From contig MKVQ01000005.1 in the NCBI GenBank assembly GCA_001899635.1, positions 496,001 to 560,000 of the forward strand: a stretch of DNA of 64,000 bases. The letters run 5' to 3'. A program made the translations under genes and the position numbers. The notes beneath the pieces were generated by a model. It had not been told where the DNA came from. It made no database searches and saw nothing but the letters and a program-made list of their open reading frames with translations. The DNA comes from Myxococcales bacterium 68-20. Lineage in GTDB: Bacteria > Myxococcota_A > Polyangia > Polyangiales > Polyangiaceae. Positions 50,376 through 58,815 of this stretch are shown in pieces. Position 1 is the first letter of the stretch. Each line of letters starts with the position of its first letter.

Positions 50376-50891
50376 TCAGCGCCGCCTGAACCAGGGGCAC
50401 TTGTCGACGAGCGCCTTGTTCGGGATCTGCTTGCACTGGAAGCCGACCCGCGACCCGTTCACGCTCCGGTCGTCACACTCCCGGACCATCGCGTAGGGCG
50501 CCTCGTCGTTCGGATCAGGGGTGCGCGTGCAGTCGCCGACCTTCCGGATCGTCCACTTGTAGTTCCCCTCTTCGGAAGACTCGTGATCGATGCCGAGCTG
50601 GACCTTGTCGCCGACCTTGTACTTGCTCGCGCAGGCCGCGAAGTCGGCGCCGCCACGGACGACCTCGAGCTCCGCTCCAGGGCACTCCGAGTAGCTCACT
50701 TCGACGTCGAGCGTGAGCGGCTTGTTCGCGTCATCGCTGCGGACGGCGGACACACGCGTCACTTCGACAGTGGTCTCGTAGTGCTGCTGCTTCCGTCGAT
50801 TACACGCGCTCGCGCCGGTCACGATGACGATCGCCATCACGAGGCCCGCTGCTCGCGGCGACTGGTGCGAGATGCATGCACCGAGGCGCAT
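50376..50891 (-). CDS. Small secreted Cys-containing protein, probable lipoprotein
   Basis: A 171-residue protein with a hydrophobic N-terminus (LVMAIVIVTGASAC) that could be a lipoprotein signal, then a single beta-rich domain with five further cysteines (YSECPGAELEV, FAACASKYKVGDKVQLGI, VGDCTRTPD, VRECDDRSV, FQCKQIPN). The regular spacing suggests two disulfides. No family was recognised. It lies 3 bases from the convergent metallopeptidase stop. About 300 bp upstream to the sulfatase-like gene hold no visible gene. Confidence 0.6.
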   Translation of the reverse strand: MRLGACISHQSPRAAGLVMAIVIVTGASACNRRKQQHYETTVEVTRVSAVRSDDANKPLTLDVEVSYSECPGAELEVVRGGADFAACASKYKVGDKVQLGIDHESSEEGNYKWTIRKVGDCTRTPDPNDEAPYAMVRECDDRSVNGSRVGFQCKQIPNKALVDKCPWFRRR

Positions 50892-51187
50892 GTGTCATCG
50901 ATTAGCACGCTCCATCCGGGAGACGCCCGGAATTGTGACGAGGCGGAAGGCGCACTTCTGCGAGTGCGCGAGCAAATCGCTTTCGCTCCACACGTCGCTC
51001 GATGCAACGTCGTAAGTTGCATCACGCGCGAGGTCCGAGCTCGAGGAGAGAACGTCGGCGTTGTCCGGATCCTTCCGAGGCTGATGCATCGAACAGCACG
51101 GCTTCGAGCATCGTCGCTCGGAAGCTGAGCGCGATCGTCAGCGGATGAGGCTCGCGCGATCGTGCATGAGCAGCGCGCGCATGCGTT

Positions 51188-53158
51188 CTACTGGCTCGCG
51201 ACGATCGGCGACGCGACGAGCAGGTCCAGCAGGTTTGCCGTGTCGTGCGGCTCGGCCATCGCGAGATCGGTGTCGTCCGGATCGTCTCCATCGAGGTCGT
51301 GCAGAAGCGGCGGGCCTCCTGCACTCGGGAGGATCAGCTTTCTCCCGCCCGCAACGACGCCGTACATCGTCGGCTTCCCTTCGCTGCTCGCGTGGAGGAG
51401 CAGCGGTAGCCCTCGCTGCGCGTCCGGGTCGACGTAGAAACGCATGAGGTCGACGCCGTGATACCCGCTCACCGTCGTCGTCGGATCGACGAACCTCGAG
51501 ATCGTCGGCGCGACGTCGACGAGCGACGCCCGATGAGCAACCTCGCGCGGCTCGAGGCCGGGCACGCGAAGCGCGAGCGGGACACGGATGAGCGACTGCC
51601 AGAGGAACGTCGAGTGCGTCCAGAACCCTCGGTACCCGAGGGCCTCGCCATGGTCCGAGACCAGGAGCACCATCGTGCGATCGGTCAGTTTGAGCTCGTC
51701 GAGGCCGGCGAGCAGCGCCTGGAAGCTCCGATCGACGAGGCCGGCGACGGCGCGATAGCGCGCGTCGGGACGAGCGTTCTCGTCGATCTGCCCGACGTGC
51801 TCGTCCTTCATCTGCCGCCAGCCGTGGAGATCGAAGTTGTAGATCCAGGTGAAGAAGCGTCCCTCGCGGCGCGCGCGCATCCACGAGAGCGCCGCACGCG
51901 TCACCGCGTCTCCCGTCGGCGTATCGGCCCCGTAGCCCCATACCTCGACCTCGGGCGAGTGATCCGGAAGCGCCACCACCTCGTCGAAACGGAACTCGGG
52001 CACCTGGGCGGACAGGTAGTCGTGCGCCGAGGTCGAGATGAAGAGGGCGTTGTCCATGCCGCGCGTGCGAACGCGCTGGAGCACGCTCCCCTCGTGAGCG
52101 TCGGCCTGACCGTCGTAACGCCCCACCAGCAAGCTCGTGAGCGCGCGGAGCGTATCGGACGCCGTCGAGTACGCTTCCGGGAAGCGGATCGAGGCCTTCA
52201 TGAACTCGGAGGCCGCCGGCATCGCCGTCGGATCCGCCGCGGTGTCCGCGCGGAGCGTGTCGACGAAGTAGACGACGATGTTGCACTCCTGGCAGCTCTC
52301 GCGGAGTCGAGCGACCGACTCGCTCTGCTCGGACGTCTCGTGCTCGCCACGGCGCCAGCGCTCCACGTCGAGGCGGGCCACTGGGGCCTCCACGGATCCG
52401 ACGACTGGGAGCGCCTGCGCGTAGAGCGTGCCGACGGTCGACGGATCGCCCGTCAGATGGCGGAGCGCGGCGAAGTGCTCACGCCTTCGCTCGGTCGAGC
52501 TGAGGAGGATCGCCGACCAGACGAGCGCGCCTGCGCCGACCAGCAGCGCCGCTCGGCGAGGCGCGCGCGTGTGCATCGTCGCAAGTGCGAGCGCGCCACC
52601 GAAGAGGAAGAACGCCGAGATCTCCAACGCGAGGTGCCCACCGGCGTGACGGCCTCGAAGGACGGACGCATCGACCCAGAGCAGCCCGACGGCGGCGCCG
52701 ACGGAGCCCGCGACCTGGAGGAAGCGCATGCGCGATGCGCTCACGCGCTCGGCGATCCGGAGCCAGATGGCGGCCGCGGCGAACGCGCCGATGCAGCCTA
52801 CGACGGGGACGACGGCGGTTGCGCTCGCGAACCGACCGCCGAGGACGATCTTGCAGAGCGCCGCGGTGACCAGGACGGTGAAGACGGCGGCGAAGCACCA
52901 GTCCGAGCGGCGGAGCGGGCCCCATCGACGCACGGACGGCCCCGCCAACGCGGTGCTCGCCGCGGCCAGTCCCATCACGAGCGCGCCGATCGCCACGAAG
53001 AGCTTCGCGGAAGCGACGATGTGGCCCATCGGCCCGCCCGCGCCCCATCGCTCGCGTCCGATCAGGTCGACGAGCACGATCGCTCCGGCAGCCACAGCGC
53101 CGGCGGTCGCTCCGTGAAACAGCAGCCGAGCTGCTCTTGCTGCACCCGACGCTCGCAT
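51188..53158 (-). CDS. Membrane sulfatase/LTA-synthase-like hydrolase
   Basis: A 656-residue protein. The first 215 residues form five or six membrane spans (for example AGAVAAGAIVLVDLIG, VAIGALVMGLAAASTALAG, FAAVFTVLVTAALC). The C-terminal 370 residues are an alkaline-phosphatase/sulfatase-fold domain: VVYFVDTLRADT for metal binding, STASDTLRALTSLLVGRY where the family nucleophile lies (Thr rather than the Cys/Ser of true sulfatases), SDHGEALGYRGFWTH and HGVDLMRFY. This arrangement resembles phosphoglycerol or phosphoethanolamine transferases; substrate unknown. The start is the ATG just before the first span. Confidence 0.8.
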   Translation of the reverse strand: MRASGAARAARLLFHGATAGAVAAGAIVLVDLIGRERWGAGGPMGHIVASAKLFVAIGALVMGLAAASTALAGPSVRRWGPLRRSDWCFAAVFTVLVTAALCKIVLGGRFASATAVVPVVGCIGAFAAAAIWLRIAERVSASRMRFLQVAGSVGAAVGLLWVDASVLRGRHAGGHLALEISAFFLFGGALALATMHTRAPRRAALLVGAGALVWSAILLSSTERRREHFAALRHLTGDPSTVGTLYAQALPVVGSVEAPVARLDVERWRRGEHETSEQSESVARLRESCQECNIVVYFVDTLRADTAADPTAMPAASEFMKASIRFPEAYSTASDTLRALTSLLVGRYDGQADAHEGSVLQRVRTRGMDNALFISTSAHDYLSAQVPEFRFDEVVALPDHSPEVEVWGYGADTPTGDAVTRAALSWMRARREGRFFTWIYNFDLHGWRQMKDEHVGQIDENARPDARYRAVAGLVDRSFQALLAGLDELKLTDRTMVLLVSDHGEALGYRGFWTHSTFLWQSLIRVPLALRVPGLEPREVAHRASLVDVAPTISRFVDPTTTVSGYHGVDLMRFYVDPDAQRGLPLLLHASSEGKPTMYGVVAGGRKLILPSAGGPPLLHDLDGDDPDDTDLAMAEPHDTANLLDLLVASPIVASQ

Positions 53159-53464
53159 CGGCCGGAGTCGGTTATCCTGGATGGGCCGGAGCGACAAGGG
53201 AGCCGCTCTGCAGCAGAGCCGAACGGGCGTGGCCGGGGGTGCCGGCGCTCTGGAGAACGACCTCGGCCGCTCGGCCTTCTCACCGGAATTACAGAGGAAC
53301 CGGCGCTCCCCATCGCACCGCTCGGATGCGCGTGCGCATGACACGACGGTCGCGAGCGCGATCGCCGCCGTTCGAGCGCATCTCCTCGCGAACAGGGTGA
53401 CGACGTCGACGTGCACACCGGACAGGCCAGACGGCCGAGCTCGGCGCCCTGCCGGGCTCGCCCT

Positions 53465-53875
53465 CTACAGCCCTCGCCACGCACCGCGATACGAGCCCTC
53501 GCATTCGCTGTGCGCGCGCTCGGGCTCGTACGCTGCCGAGCCCGTCCCGTAGAACTTCCGGACCTCGCCGGTCGAGAGCGTGCACGACCCGACCACCGAC
53601 GTGTTCGGACACTCGGCATAGACGAACGTCCCGCCGAGCTTGGCGCAGCTCGAGGTGAGGAGGATCTCGTTCTGGACGAGGTAGGCGCCGGAGTACTCGG
53701 AGCACGTCCCTGTCGAGGGAGCACGATCGCAACTCCCGATCCGCTGCCGCGAAGCCGACGCGTCACGCGTCGCGCCCCCATTGTCGCCACCAGCATTGCC
53801 GCTCGACGCCGAGGATCGGTCGCACGCCATGAGCGCAACTGCCATCGAGGTGATGCAGAGAATCGCCCGCAACAT
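53465..53875 (-). CDS. Small lipoprotein of unknown function
   Basis: A 136-residue lipoprotein; the signal ends ALMAC. After a Ser/Gly/Asn linker a short domain carries six cysteines in a regular pattern (IGSCDRAPSTGTCSEYSGAY in two halves, SSCAKLGGTFVYAECP, GSCTLSTGEVRKFYGTG, SECEGSYRG). The FYGTGSAAYEPERAHSEC ending recurs in small myxobacterial secreted proteins as far as I remember, but no family name is offered. It lies 306 bp upstream of the sulfatase-like gene on the same strand; that spacer shows no gene. Confidence 0.6.
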   Translation of the reverse strand: MLRAILCITSMAVALMACDRSSASSGNAGGDNGGATRDASASRQRIGSCDRAPSTGTCSEYSGAYLVQNEILLTSSCAKLGGTFVYAECPNTSVVGSCTLSTGEVRKFYGTGSAAYEPERAHSECEGSYRGAWRGL

Positions 53876-54442
53876 GATCGCCCATCCTAGACCGGGCGAA
53901 CGAAGCGCGACCAGGTCTCGTCGGCAACAGGGGGCTCCGCGACGGATCGAGGGCCCGTGATCTCCCGACGAAACGCGCTTCGTGCTCGCGCGCGATCGCG
54001 AACGCGCCGCTCGCCACGAGCGCGACGGAGACTCGACCGGAGGTCGGCACGACAGCCGCAAGAGCGTGGGACGAACATCGAAGGCGGCGAGCCCGTCGTC
54101 TCACCGCTCCCCTCCTCGACGTTGGCTCGTCGCCTTCGATGCCTCGTCTCCGGCGGACGACATGCGAGCGCCTCGCGCTCCGGCGTTCGCCGCCCCCCGA
54201 GACCGTGTCGCCCGCGAGCCTGGCGACACGGTCTCGCCCTTTTGTGGCCCGCTCGTGTTGCGCAAAAGGCCCGCCTATGACGGCCGTGCCGCGGTGGATC
54301 TCCGGCTACCCAGCACCACGTGTGCAGACGCCGTCGAGAGCTGGCGACACGCGAAAGGCCCGTGGATTCATGGGCGCCTCGCACGAGAGCACTTTGCCCT
54401 ACACTGGCATCGCTCGTGCAGTGGACGCCCTTCTAGGCGAGG
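53876..54442. other. 567-bp gene-free spacer with isolated terminator
   Basis: No protein gene is supported. Between the minus-strand lipoprotein gene and the plus-strand metalloprotease there is one striking element, the long hairpin at 54199-54243 facing the plus strand. A small RNA on the plus strand ending there is possible. The remainder holds the promoters of the two divergent genes; none could be singled out. Confidence 0.45.
54199..54243 (+). terminator. Long perfect terminator hairpin without an upstream gene
   Basis: GAGACCGTGTCGCC and GGCGACACGGTCTC form a perfect 14 bp stem around a 9-base loop, followed by GCCCTTTTG. It is oriented for the plus strand, where no gene precedes it. 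Confidence 0.75.
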
Positions 54443-55414
54443 ATGTCGAGGATGATCCGTGCGCAGAAGCGACGAAGAGCAGCGCCGAGCCGCTCGATCG
54501 GCCGACTCGTTGCCGTGACCATCGCCACGCTCGGCGTGCTCGCGATCGCCACGGACGCCGCCGCCTTCTGTCGCTCGACGACGTGTCGCTCGACGAAGGA
54601 CAGGGAGTGCCCGACCGACGTCGACGGCTGCACGACCGAGGGCGCGCAGCTGTTCTGGCCGACGTCGTGTATCAGCTACGCGACGAACAAGCTCGGTACC
54701 GCCGATCTCGATCCCGCCGACTCGCGCGCGGTGATCAAGAAGACGTTCCAGGCCTGGAGCGACGTCCAGTGCGCCGACGGCTCGATCGCCGCGATGACCT
54801 TTCAGGAGCGCGAGCCGGTCTCGTGCAAGAAGAGCCAGTACAACAAGACCGGCCCGAACGTGAACGTGGTCCTCTTCCAGGACAGCAACTGGAAGTACCG
54901 CGGCATCGACGGCACGCTCGCGAAGACGAGCGTCACGTACAACGATCTGACGGGCGAGATCTACGACGCGGACATCGAGATCAACACCGCCAACAACGAG
55001 GTCACGATCACGGACGACCCGGCGAAGGTCGTCTACGACCTCCAGGCGATCCTGACCCACGAGGTCGGGCACTTCATCGGCATCGCGCACTCGCCCGACC
55101 CCGCCGCGGTCATGTTCGCCTCATACTCTCCCGGCTCGCTCACGCAGCGGGAGCTCCACCCCGACGACGTCGCCGCCATCTGCGCAGTCTACCCCGAGGG
55201 TGGCGGCAACAGGTGCAACACCGAGCCGCGCAACGGCTTCAGCGGCGTCTGCGACGACCCCGAGCCCTCCGGGCTCTGCTCGGTACAGCCGGCGAGCAGC
55301 GGCGCCTCCTACGGCGTGGCGGCGATCTTCGTCGGCTCGGGACTTCTGGCGGCACGCAAGCGTCGCCGTCACAATGCTTCGATGGTCAAGGCGACGGATG
55401 GAGGCCGGCGATGA
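54443..55414 (+). CDS. Matrixin-like zinc metalloprotease with MYXO-CTERM-like tail
   Basis: A 323-residue secreted protease. A basic N-terminus and hydrophobic signal end in DAAA. The catalytic domain has the metzincin motif HEVGHFIGIAHS (three His) preceded by a long propeptide-like/Cys segment (CRSTTCRSTKDREC, CKKSQY). The Met-turn is probably AAVMFASYS. The C-terminus is a short Cys motif (GLCSV), a membrane helix (YGVAAIFVGSGLLAA) and a basic RKRRRH end, matching the MYXO-CTERM sorting signal layout. ATG 54443 suits the signal. Its stop overlaps the next ATG (ATGA), making one operon with the two lipoproteins downstream. Confidence 0.85.
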   Translation: MSRMIRAQKRRRAAPSRSIGRLVAVTIATLGVLAIATDAAAFCRSTTCRSTKDRECPTDVDGCTTEGAQLFWPTSCISYATNKLGTADLDPADSRAVIKKTFQAWSDVQCADGSIAAMTFQEREPVSCKKSQYNKTGPNVNVVLFQDSNWKYRGIDGTLAKTSVTYNDLTGEIYDADIEINTANNEVTITDDPAKVVYDLQAILTHEVGHFIGIAHSPDPAAVMFASYSPGSLTQRELHPDDVAAICAVYPEGGGNRCNTEPRNGFSGVCDDPEPSGLCSVQPASSGASYGVAAIFVGSGLLAARKRRRHNASMVKATDGGRR

Positions 55415-56664
55415 GGCTCGGGAGTCTTTTGTTCTCGATGGCGGCGGTGGGCGGGATCGTGATCGCGACGCAGGGCTGCGCCATCCTCGAAGGCACCGAC
55501 TCCACGAACGAGGAGAGGCTCTGCGTGCCCGGCGCGTACGTCTTCTGCCGTTGCGCCGACCGCACCCCCGGCACGAAGCTCTGCAAGGAGGACGCGAAGT
55601 CCTTCGACGCCTGCACCACGAATGATCGCGGTGAGTGCGCAGGCGGCGAGATCGACGATCCGCGAACGAACGAGCCGATCCCGCCCGACCAGACTCCCGA
55701 TCCGGACGACAAGGACCCGCCCGGTACGGGGAACGCGCTCGACAGCTGCCCCGGAAAGTCCACCGCGGTCCAGCCGGGCGTCGACATCAAGCTCGAAGGC
55801 GACACGACGACCGCCACCGCCGATCGGAAGGGTCGGCAGGGTGCTTGCGCGGTCGGCGCCGGCGCAGGCGATCACATCTATCGCTTGATCCCGTCGGGCA
55901 GCGGCTCGCTCGACGTGAAGGTCCAAGGGTCGGATGGGCTCGATCCCGTCGCGTACGTCCGGACGACCTGCGAGGACGAGGCCTCCCAGGTGTCGTGTGG
56001 CCCGCAGTCGGCGAACAAGGTCGCGCAGTTCAAGCTGAACGTCACCACCGGCAAGGAGTACTACCTCGTCATCGACGGCGCGTCGGCGACGGCAGGCAAG
56101 TACGTCGCGAACCTCAAGCTCACGACCGGCTCCTTCTGCGGCGACGGCAAGGTCGATCCGAACGAGGCCTGCGACGACGGCAACAAGGTCGAAGACGACG
56201 GCTGCTCGAACGACTGCAAGAAGGTCAACGGCAACCCGACGAGCGGCGGCTCGTGCCCGGGCCACCCCGTCCACGTCTGGACGGGCCAGACGGCCACCGG
56301 CACCGGCTCGACCAACAGCTACGGCAACGCGTGGAACGCGCCGAGTCAGCTGTGCGACGTCAACGGAACGAACAACTTCCAGGACCACGTCTACGAGGTC
56401 ACTCCGCACGCCACCGGGAATCTGGTGGTCACCATCTCGGCACCGCCGGTGGGAACGCTCCCGAACCTGATGCTCGCGGCCCGACGCACGTGCACGACCG
56501 CCACCTCGGCGACGAACAACATGTGCGCGAACAACGGCAGCGCCGGCACCGGCGAGACGATGACGTTCTCCGTCACCAAGGACACCAAGGTCTACGTCGC
56601 GGTCGACGGCGGTGGCGCCACGAACAACAAGGGGGACTACTCGATCAGCTTCAAGCTGCAGTAG
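55411..56664 (+). CDS. DUF4215 Cys-rich repeat lipoprotein (first paralogue)
   Basis: A 417-residue lipoprotein (signal ends TQGC). It opens with a Cys cluster shared with its neighbour (GAYVFCRCADRTPGTKLCKED). An extracellular beta domain lies at about 110-240 (KVAQFKLNVTTGKEYYLVIDG), then the DUF4215 module CGDGKVDPNEACDDGN/DDGCSNDC, then a second beta domain ending GDYSISFKLQ. The two beta domains look like bacterial pre-peptidase C-terminal-type folds. GGAGG lies before the ATG. It is coupled to the protease gene by a 4 bp overlap and may be a surface partner or substrate of it. Confidence 0.78.
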   Translation: MRLGSLLFSMAAVGGIVIATQGCAILEGTDSTNEERLCVPGAYVFCRCADRTPGTKLCKEDAKSFDACTTNDRGECAGGEIDDPRTNEPIPPDQTPDPDDKDPPGTGNALDSCPGKSTAVQPGVDIKLEGDTTTATADRKGRQGACAVGAGAGDHIYRLIPSGSGSLDVKVQGSDGLDPVAYVRTTCEDEASQVSCGPQSANKVAQFKLNVTTGKEYYLVIDGASATAGKYVANLKLTTGSFCGDGKVDPNEACDDGNKVEDDGCSNDCKKVNGNPTSGGSCPGHPVHVWTGQTATGTGSTNSYGNAWNAPSQLCDVNGTNNFQDHVYEVTPHATGNLVVTISAPPVGTLPNLMLAARRTCTTATSATNNMCANNGSAGTGETMTFSVTKDTKVYVAVDGGGATNNKGDYSISFKLQ

Positions 56665-56683
56665 CCGTAGGAGAACGCGTCGC

Positions 56684-57544
56684 ATGATCCGGACCGAGCT
56701 CGCTCGTCACCTCGCCTCGCGTCTCACGCGGGCCGCCGCGCTCTCGCTCGGCGTCGTGTCGCTGCTCCTCGCCTGCACGACGAGCGGGAACACGGTGAAG
56801 GAAGACAAGCTCTGCAATCCGGGCAACTACGTCTTCTGCCGCTGCCGCGATCGGCAGGAGGGCGCGAAGCTCTGCAAAGAGGACGGCCACAGCTTCGGTC
56901 CGTGCGAGCCGTGCGAGTCGTACGACAACCCGGAGGGGCCGCTCGAGCCCGGCGATCCCGAAGAGCCGATCCCGACGCCAGACGCGGGCCCCGACGCCGA
57001 GCCGGAGCCGAACGCCACCTGCGGCGACGGCGTCGTCCAGCGCGGCGAGGACTGCGACGACGCGAACACGAACGAGACCGACGGCTGCGACTCGAAATGC
57101 AAGCTCGCGGGGACGACACCTTCCGCGACGAATGCGTGCCCCGGGCTCGACGTCCACGTCTGGGGCGGGGCCCACAAGCCAACGCTCGCGTCGACCACGT
57201 TCGGCTCGGGCAACCGGAGCGTCACTCCGAACTGCACGACGACGGCATTCCCGACCTCGGGCGCGGCCGCCGCCGACCGTGTCTTCCGCGTTTCCGCCCA
57301 CAAGACGGGCACGCTCAACGTCACGACCTCCGACGTGAACTACAGCATGTTCCTCTACGCGTCGGACGCATGCGCAGCCGGCGCGAACACGTATCTCACG
57401 TGCGTGAACGAGAACGGAGGCAACGGGCCCGAGTCGATGTCGCTCTCCGTCGAGGCAGGCAAGACCTACCACGTGTTCGTCGACGGCTACGGGATCGACG
57501 CGAACAAGGAAGGCAACTTCCGAATCACCTTCCAGATCCCGTAG
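56684..57544 (+). CDS. DUF4215 Cys-rich repeat lipoprotein (second paralogue)
   Basis: A 286-residue lipoprotein (signal ends LLLAC), a shortened paralogue of the preceding gene: it has the same N-terminal cluster (CNPGNYVFCRCRDRQEGAKLC), a Pro/Glu/Asp linker, a DUF4215 module (CGDGVVQRGEDCDD/DGCDSKC) and one beta domain ending NFRITFQIP. The first beta domain of the paralogue is missing. AGGAG precedes the ATG, and the gene follows after 19 bp, so the three genes form one unit. A GC hairpin (57544-57569) at the stop could end it. Confidence 0.78.
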   Translation: MIRTELARHLASRLTRAAALSLGVVSLLLACTTSGNTVKEDKLCNPGNYVFCRCRDRQEGAKLCKEDGHSFGPCEPCESYDNPEGPLEPGDPEEPIPTPDAGPDAEPEPNATCGDGVVQRGEDCDDANTNETDGCDSKCKLAGTTPSATNACPGLDVHVWGGAHKPTLASTTFGSGNRSVTPNCTTTAFPTSGAAAADRVFRVSAHKTGTLNVTTSDVNYSMFLYASDACAAGANTYLTCVNENGGNGPESMSLSVEAGKTYHVFVDGYGIDANKEGNFRITFQIP

Positions 57545-57569
57545 CGCGCCGATCGCGACGTCGGCGCGC
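57544..57569 (+). terminator. GC hairpin at the end of the protease/lipoprotein operon
   Basis: GCGCGCCGA and TCGGCGCGC form a 9 bp stem around 8 bases, beginning at the stop codon. There is no T-run, so it may only slow or stabilise the transcript end. Confidence 0.4.
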
Positions 57570-57663
57570 ACCGATCGGCAGGCGAGCGCGGGTCCGCGGA
57601 GCGTGCCCGATTACGCTCCGCTCCAAGCCACCGGCATTCGAGATGCGTTCGAGCAGCCCTCGA

Positions 57664-58527
57664 TCAGTCGGGCAGCCGCCCGCTACGATCGCGCTCCGTC
57701 TCTGCGAGCGCGCGGTACTCGTGCGGGCAGTGAGCAGAGAAGACACGTACCGTTCGCCCGTGCTGGCGATGGAGCTCGCGGATGCGCTCCGCGTTCGCGC
57801 GCCGCGCGGCGTCGTCGACGGCGATCGTCGCCTGGAACTTCCGCAGCATCGGCGGACAACACTCGGGATCGTCCTTCTCGAGGTGGAAGAAGTACCCGTC
57901 ACCGCAGTGCAGGAGCCAGTCCGGCCCGACGGGGTCGTCGGCACGAACCGCGATCGCGGAGTGGCCGCGCGTGTGTCCGGGGAGCGGGACGAGCAAGACG
58001 TCGTCCGCCACCACCTTGAGGCTCTCGAAGCCGAACCAGCTGTCGCCACCGTCGTCGTGGAGCTCCCACTTAGGGCCGTGCGCGAGCTGCACCTTCCGGT
58101 AGCGGTTGCGCTCGCTCAACGTCGACGGGTACATCGCCGCGGCATGCTCGCGCCGATGAACGTGGACCTTCGCGTCCGGAAAGTCGGCGATGCCGCCCGC
58201 GTGATCGACGTCGAGGTGCGTGACCACGATGTGCCGGACGTCGTCGCGCTTGAAGCCGAGCCGCTCGACCTGACGCACGGCCGTGTCTTCCTCGCGCAGG
58301 CGCGGCCGGCTGAGCGCGACGAAGCCCGGCCCGAGGCGCCGGACCGGCGCGCGGACGTCTTCGAGCCCCATCCCGGTGTCGACGAGAACGAGGCCTTCCC
58401 TCGCCGTCTCGACGAGCAGCGCATGCACGACCATCTCGCCCGCGTCGAGGATGGACCTGTGACCGCCCGAGATGAGCCGGCCGCCGACAGGGCACATCGT
58501 GCAAAGGTTCAGGTGATGGATCTTCAT
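57664..58527 (-). CDS. MBL-fold (lactonase-like) hydrolase
   Basis: A 287-residue metallo-beta-lactamase-fold protein resembling N-acyl-homoserine-lactonase relatives. Metal motifs are VVTHLDVDHAGG (HxDxDH; the middle His of classic HxHxDH is Asp), LPGHTRGHSAI (distal His), LLHCGDGYFF (bridging Asp) and the C-terminal FSAHCPHEY. An N-terminal CTMCPVGG segment is typical of this subgroup. Cytoplasmic; substrate unknown, and quorum-quenching activity cannot be claimed from sequence. It converges with the DUF4215 operon. Confidence 0.85.
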   Translation of the reverse strand: MKIHHLNLCTMCPVGGRLISGGHRSILDAGEMVVHALLVETAREGLVLVDTGMGLEDVRAPVRRLGPGFVALSRPRLREEDTAVRQVERLGFKRDDVRHIVVTHLDVDHAGGIADFPDAKVHVHRREHAAAMYPSTLSERNRYRKVQLAHGPKWELHDDGGDSWFGFESLKVVADDVLLVPLPGHTRGHSAIAVRADDPVGPDWLLHCGDGYFFHLEKDDPECCPPMLRKFQATIAVDDAARRANAERIRELHRQHGRTVRVFSAHCPHEYRALAETERDRSGRLPD

Positions 58528-58815
58528 CTCGTGACTGTGGGGGTGCCGGGCCCCCTGCCTGACCGAGCGATGTTTATCACACGGCACCGACTCCCAACGG
58601 TCGACTAGTAGAGCGCGCCGGAACTTCGTGCCGAGTTTCGCTCCGCTTCGGCGGGCCGCGCTGCACGAGGCTGGTTCTCAGGGGCGGCTCGCCCCTCTCG
58701 CTCGCGTCGTGAGCGATCCCCCCGACAATCCGCTCCCACGGATTGTCCTAGGAACGGCGCAGCTACCGCGATCCGCTCACAAACATCCGGCGCGCCGTAC
58801 TAGTATCGCCGCCCC
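58528..58815. promoter_or_regulatory. Spacer upstream of obgE with two inverted repeats
   Basis: This 288-bp spacer separates the divergent MBL and obgE genes. AGGGGCG-GCT-CGCCCCT (58679-58695) is a GC hairpin of the type seen at 4197 and 8560. GACAATCCG-CTCCCA-CGGATTGTC (58724-58747) is a 9 bp inverted repeat about 70 bases before the obgE start, well placed to be an operator or leader hairpin. Confidence 0.45.
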
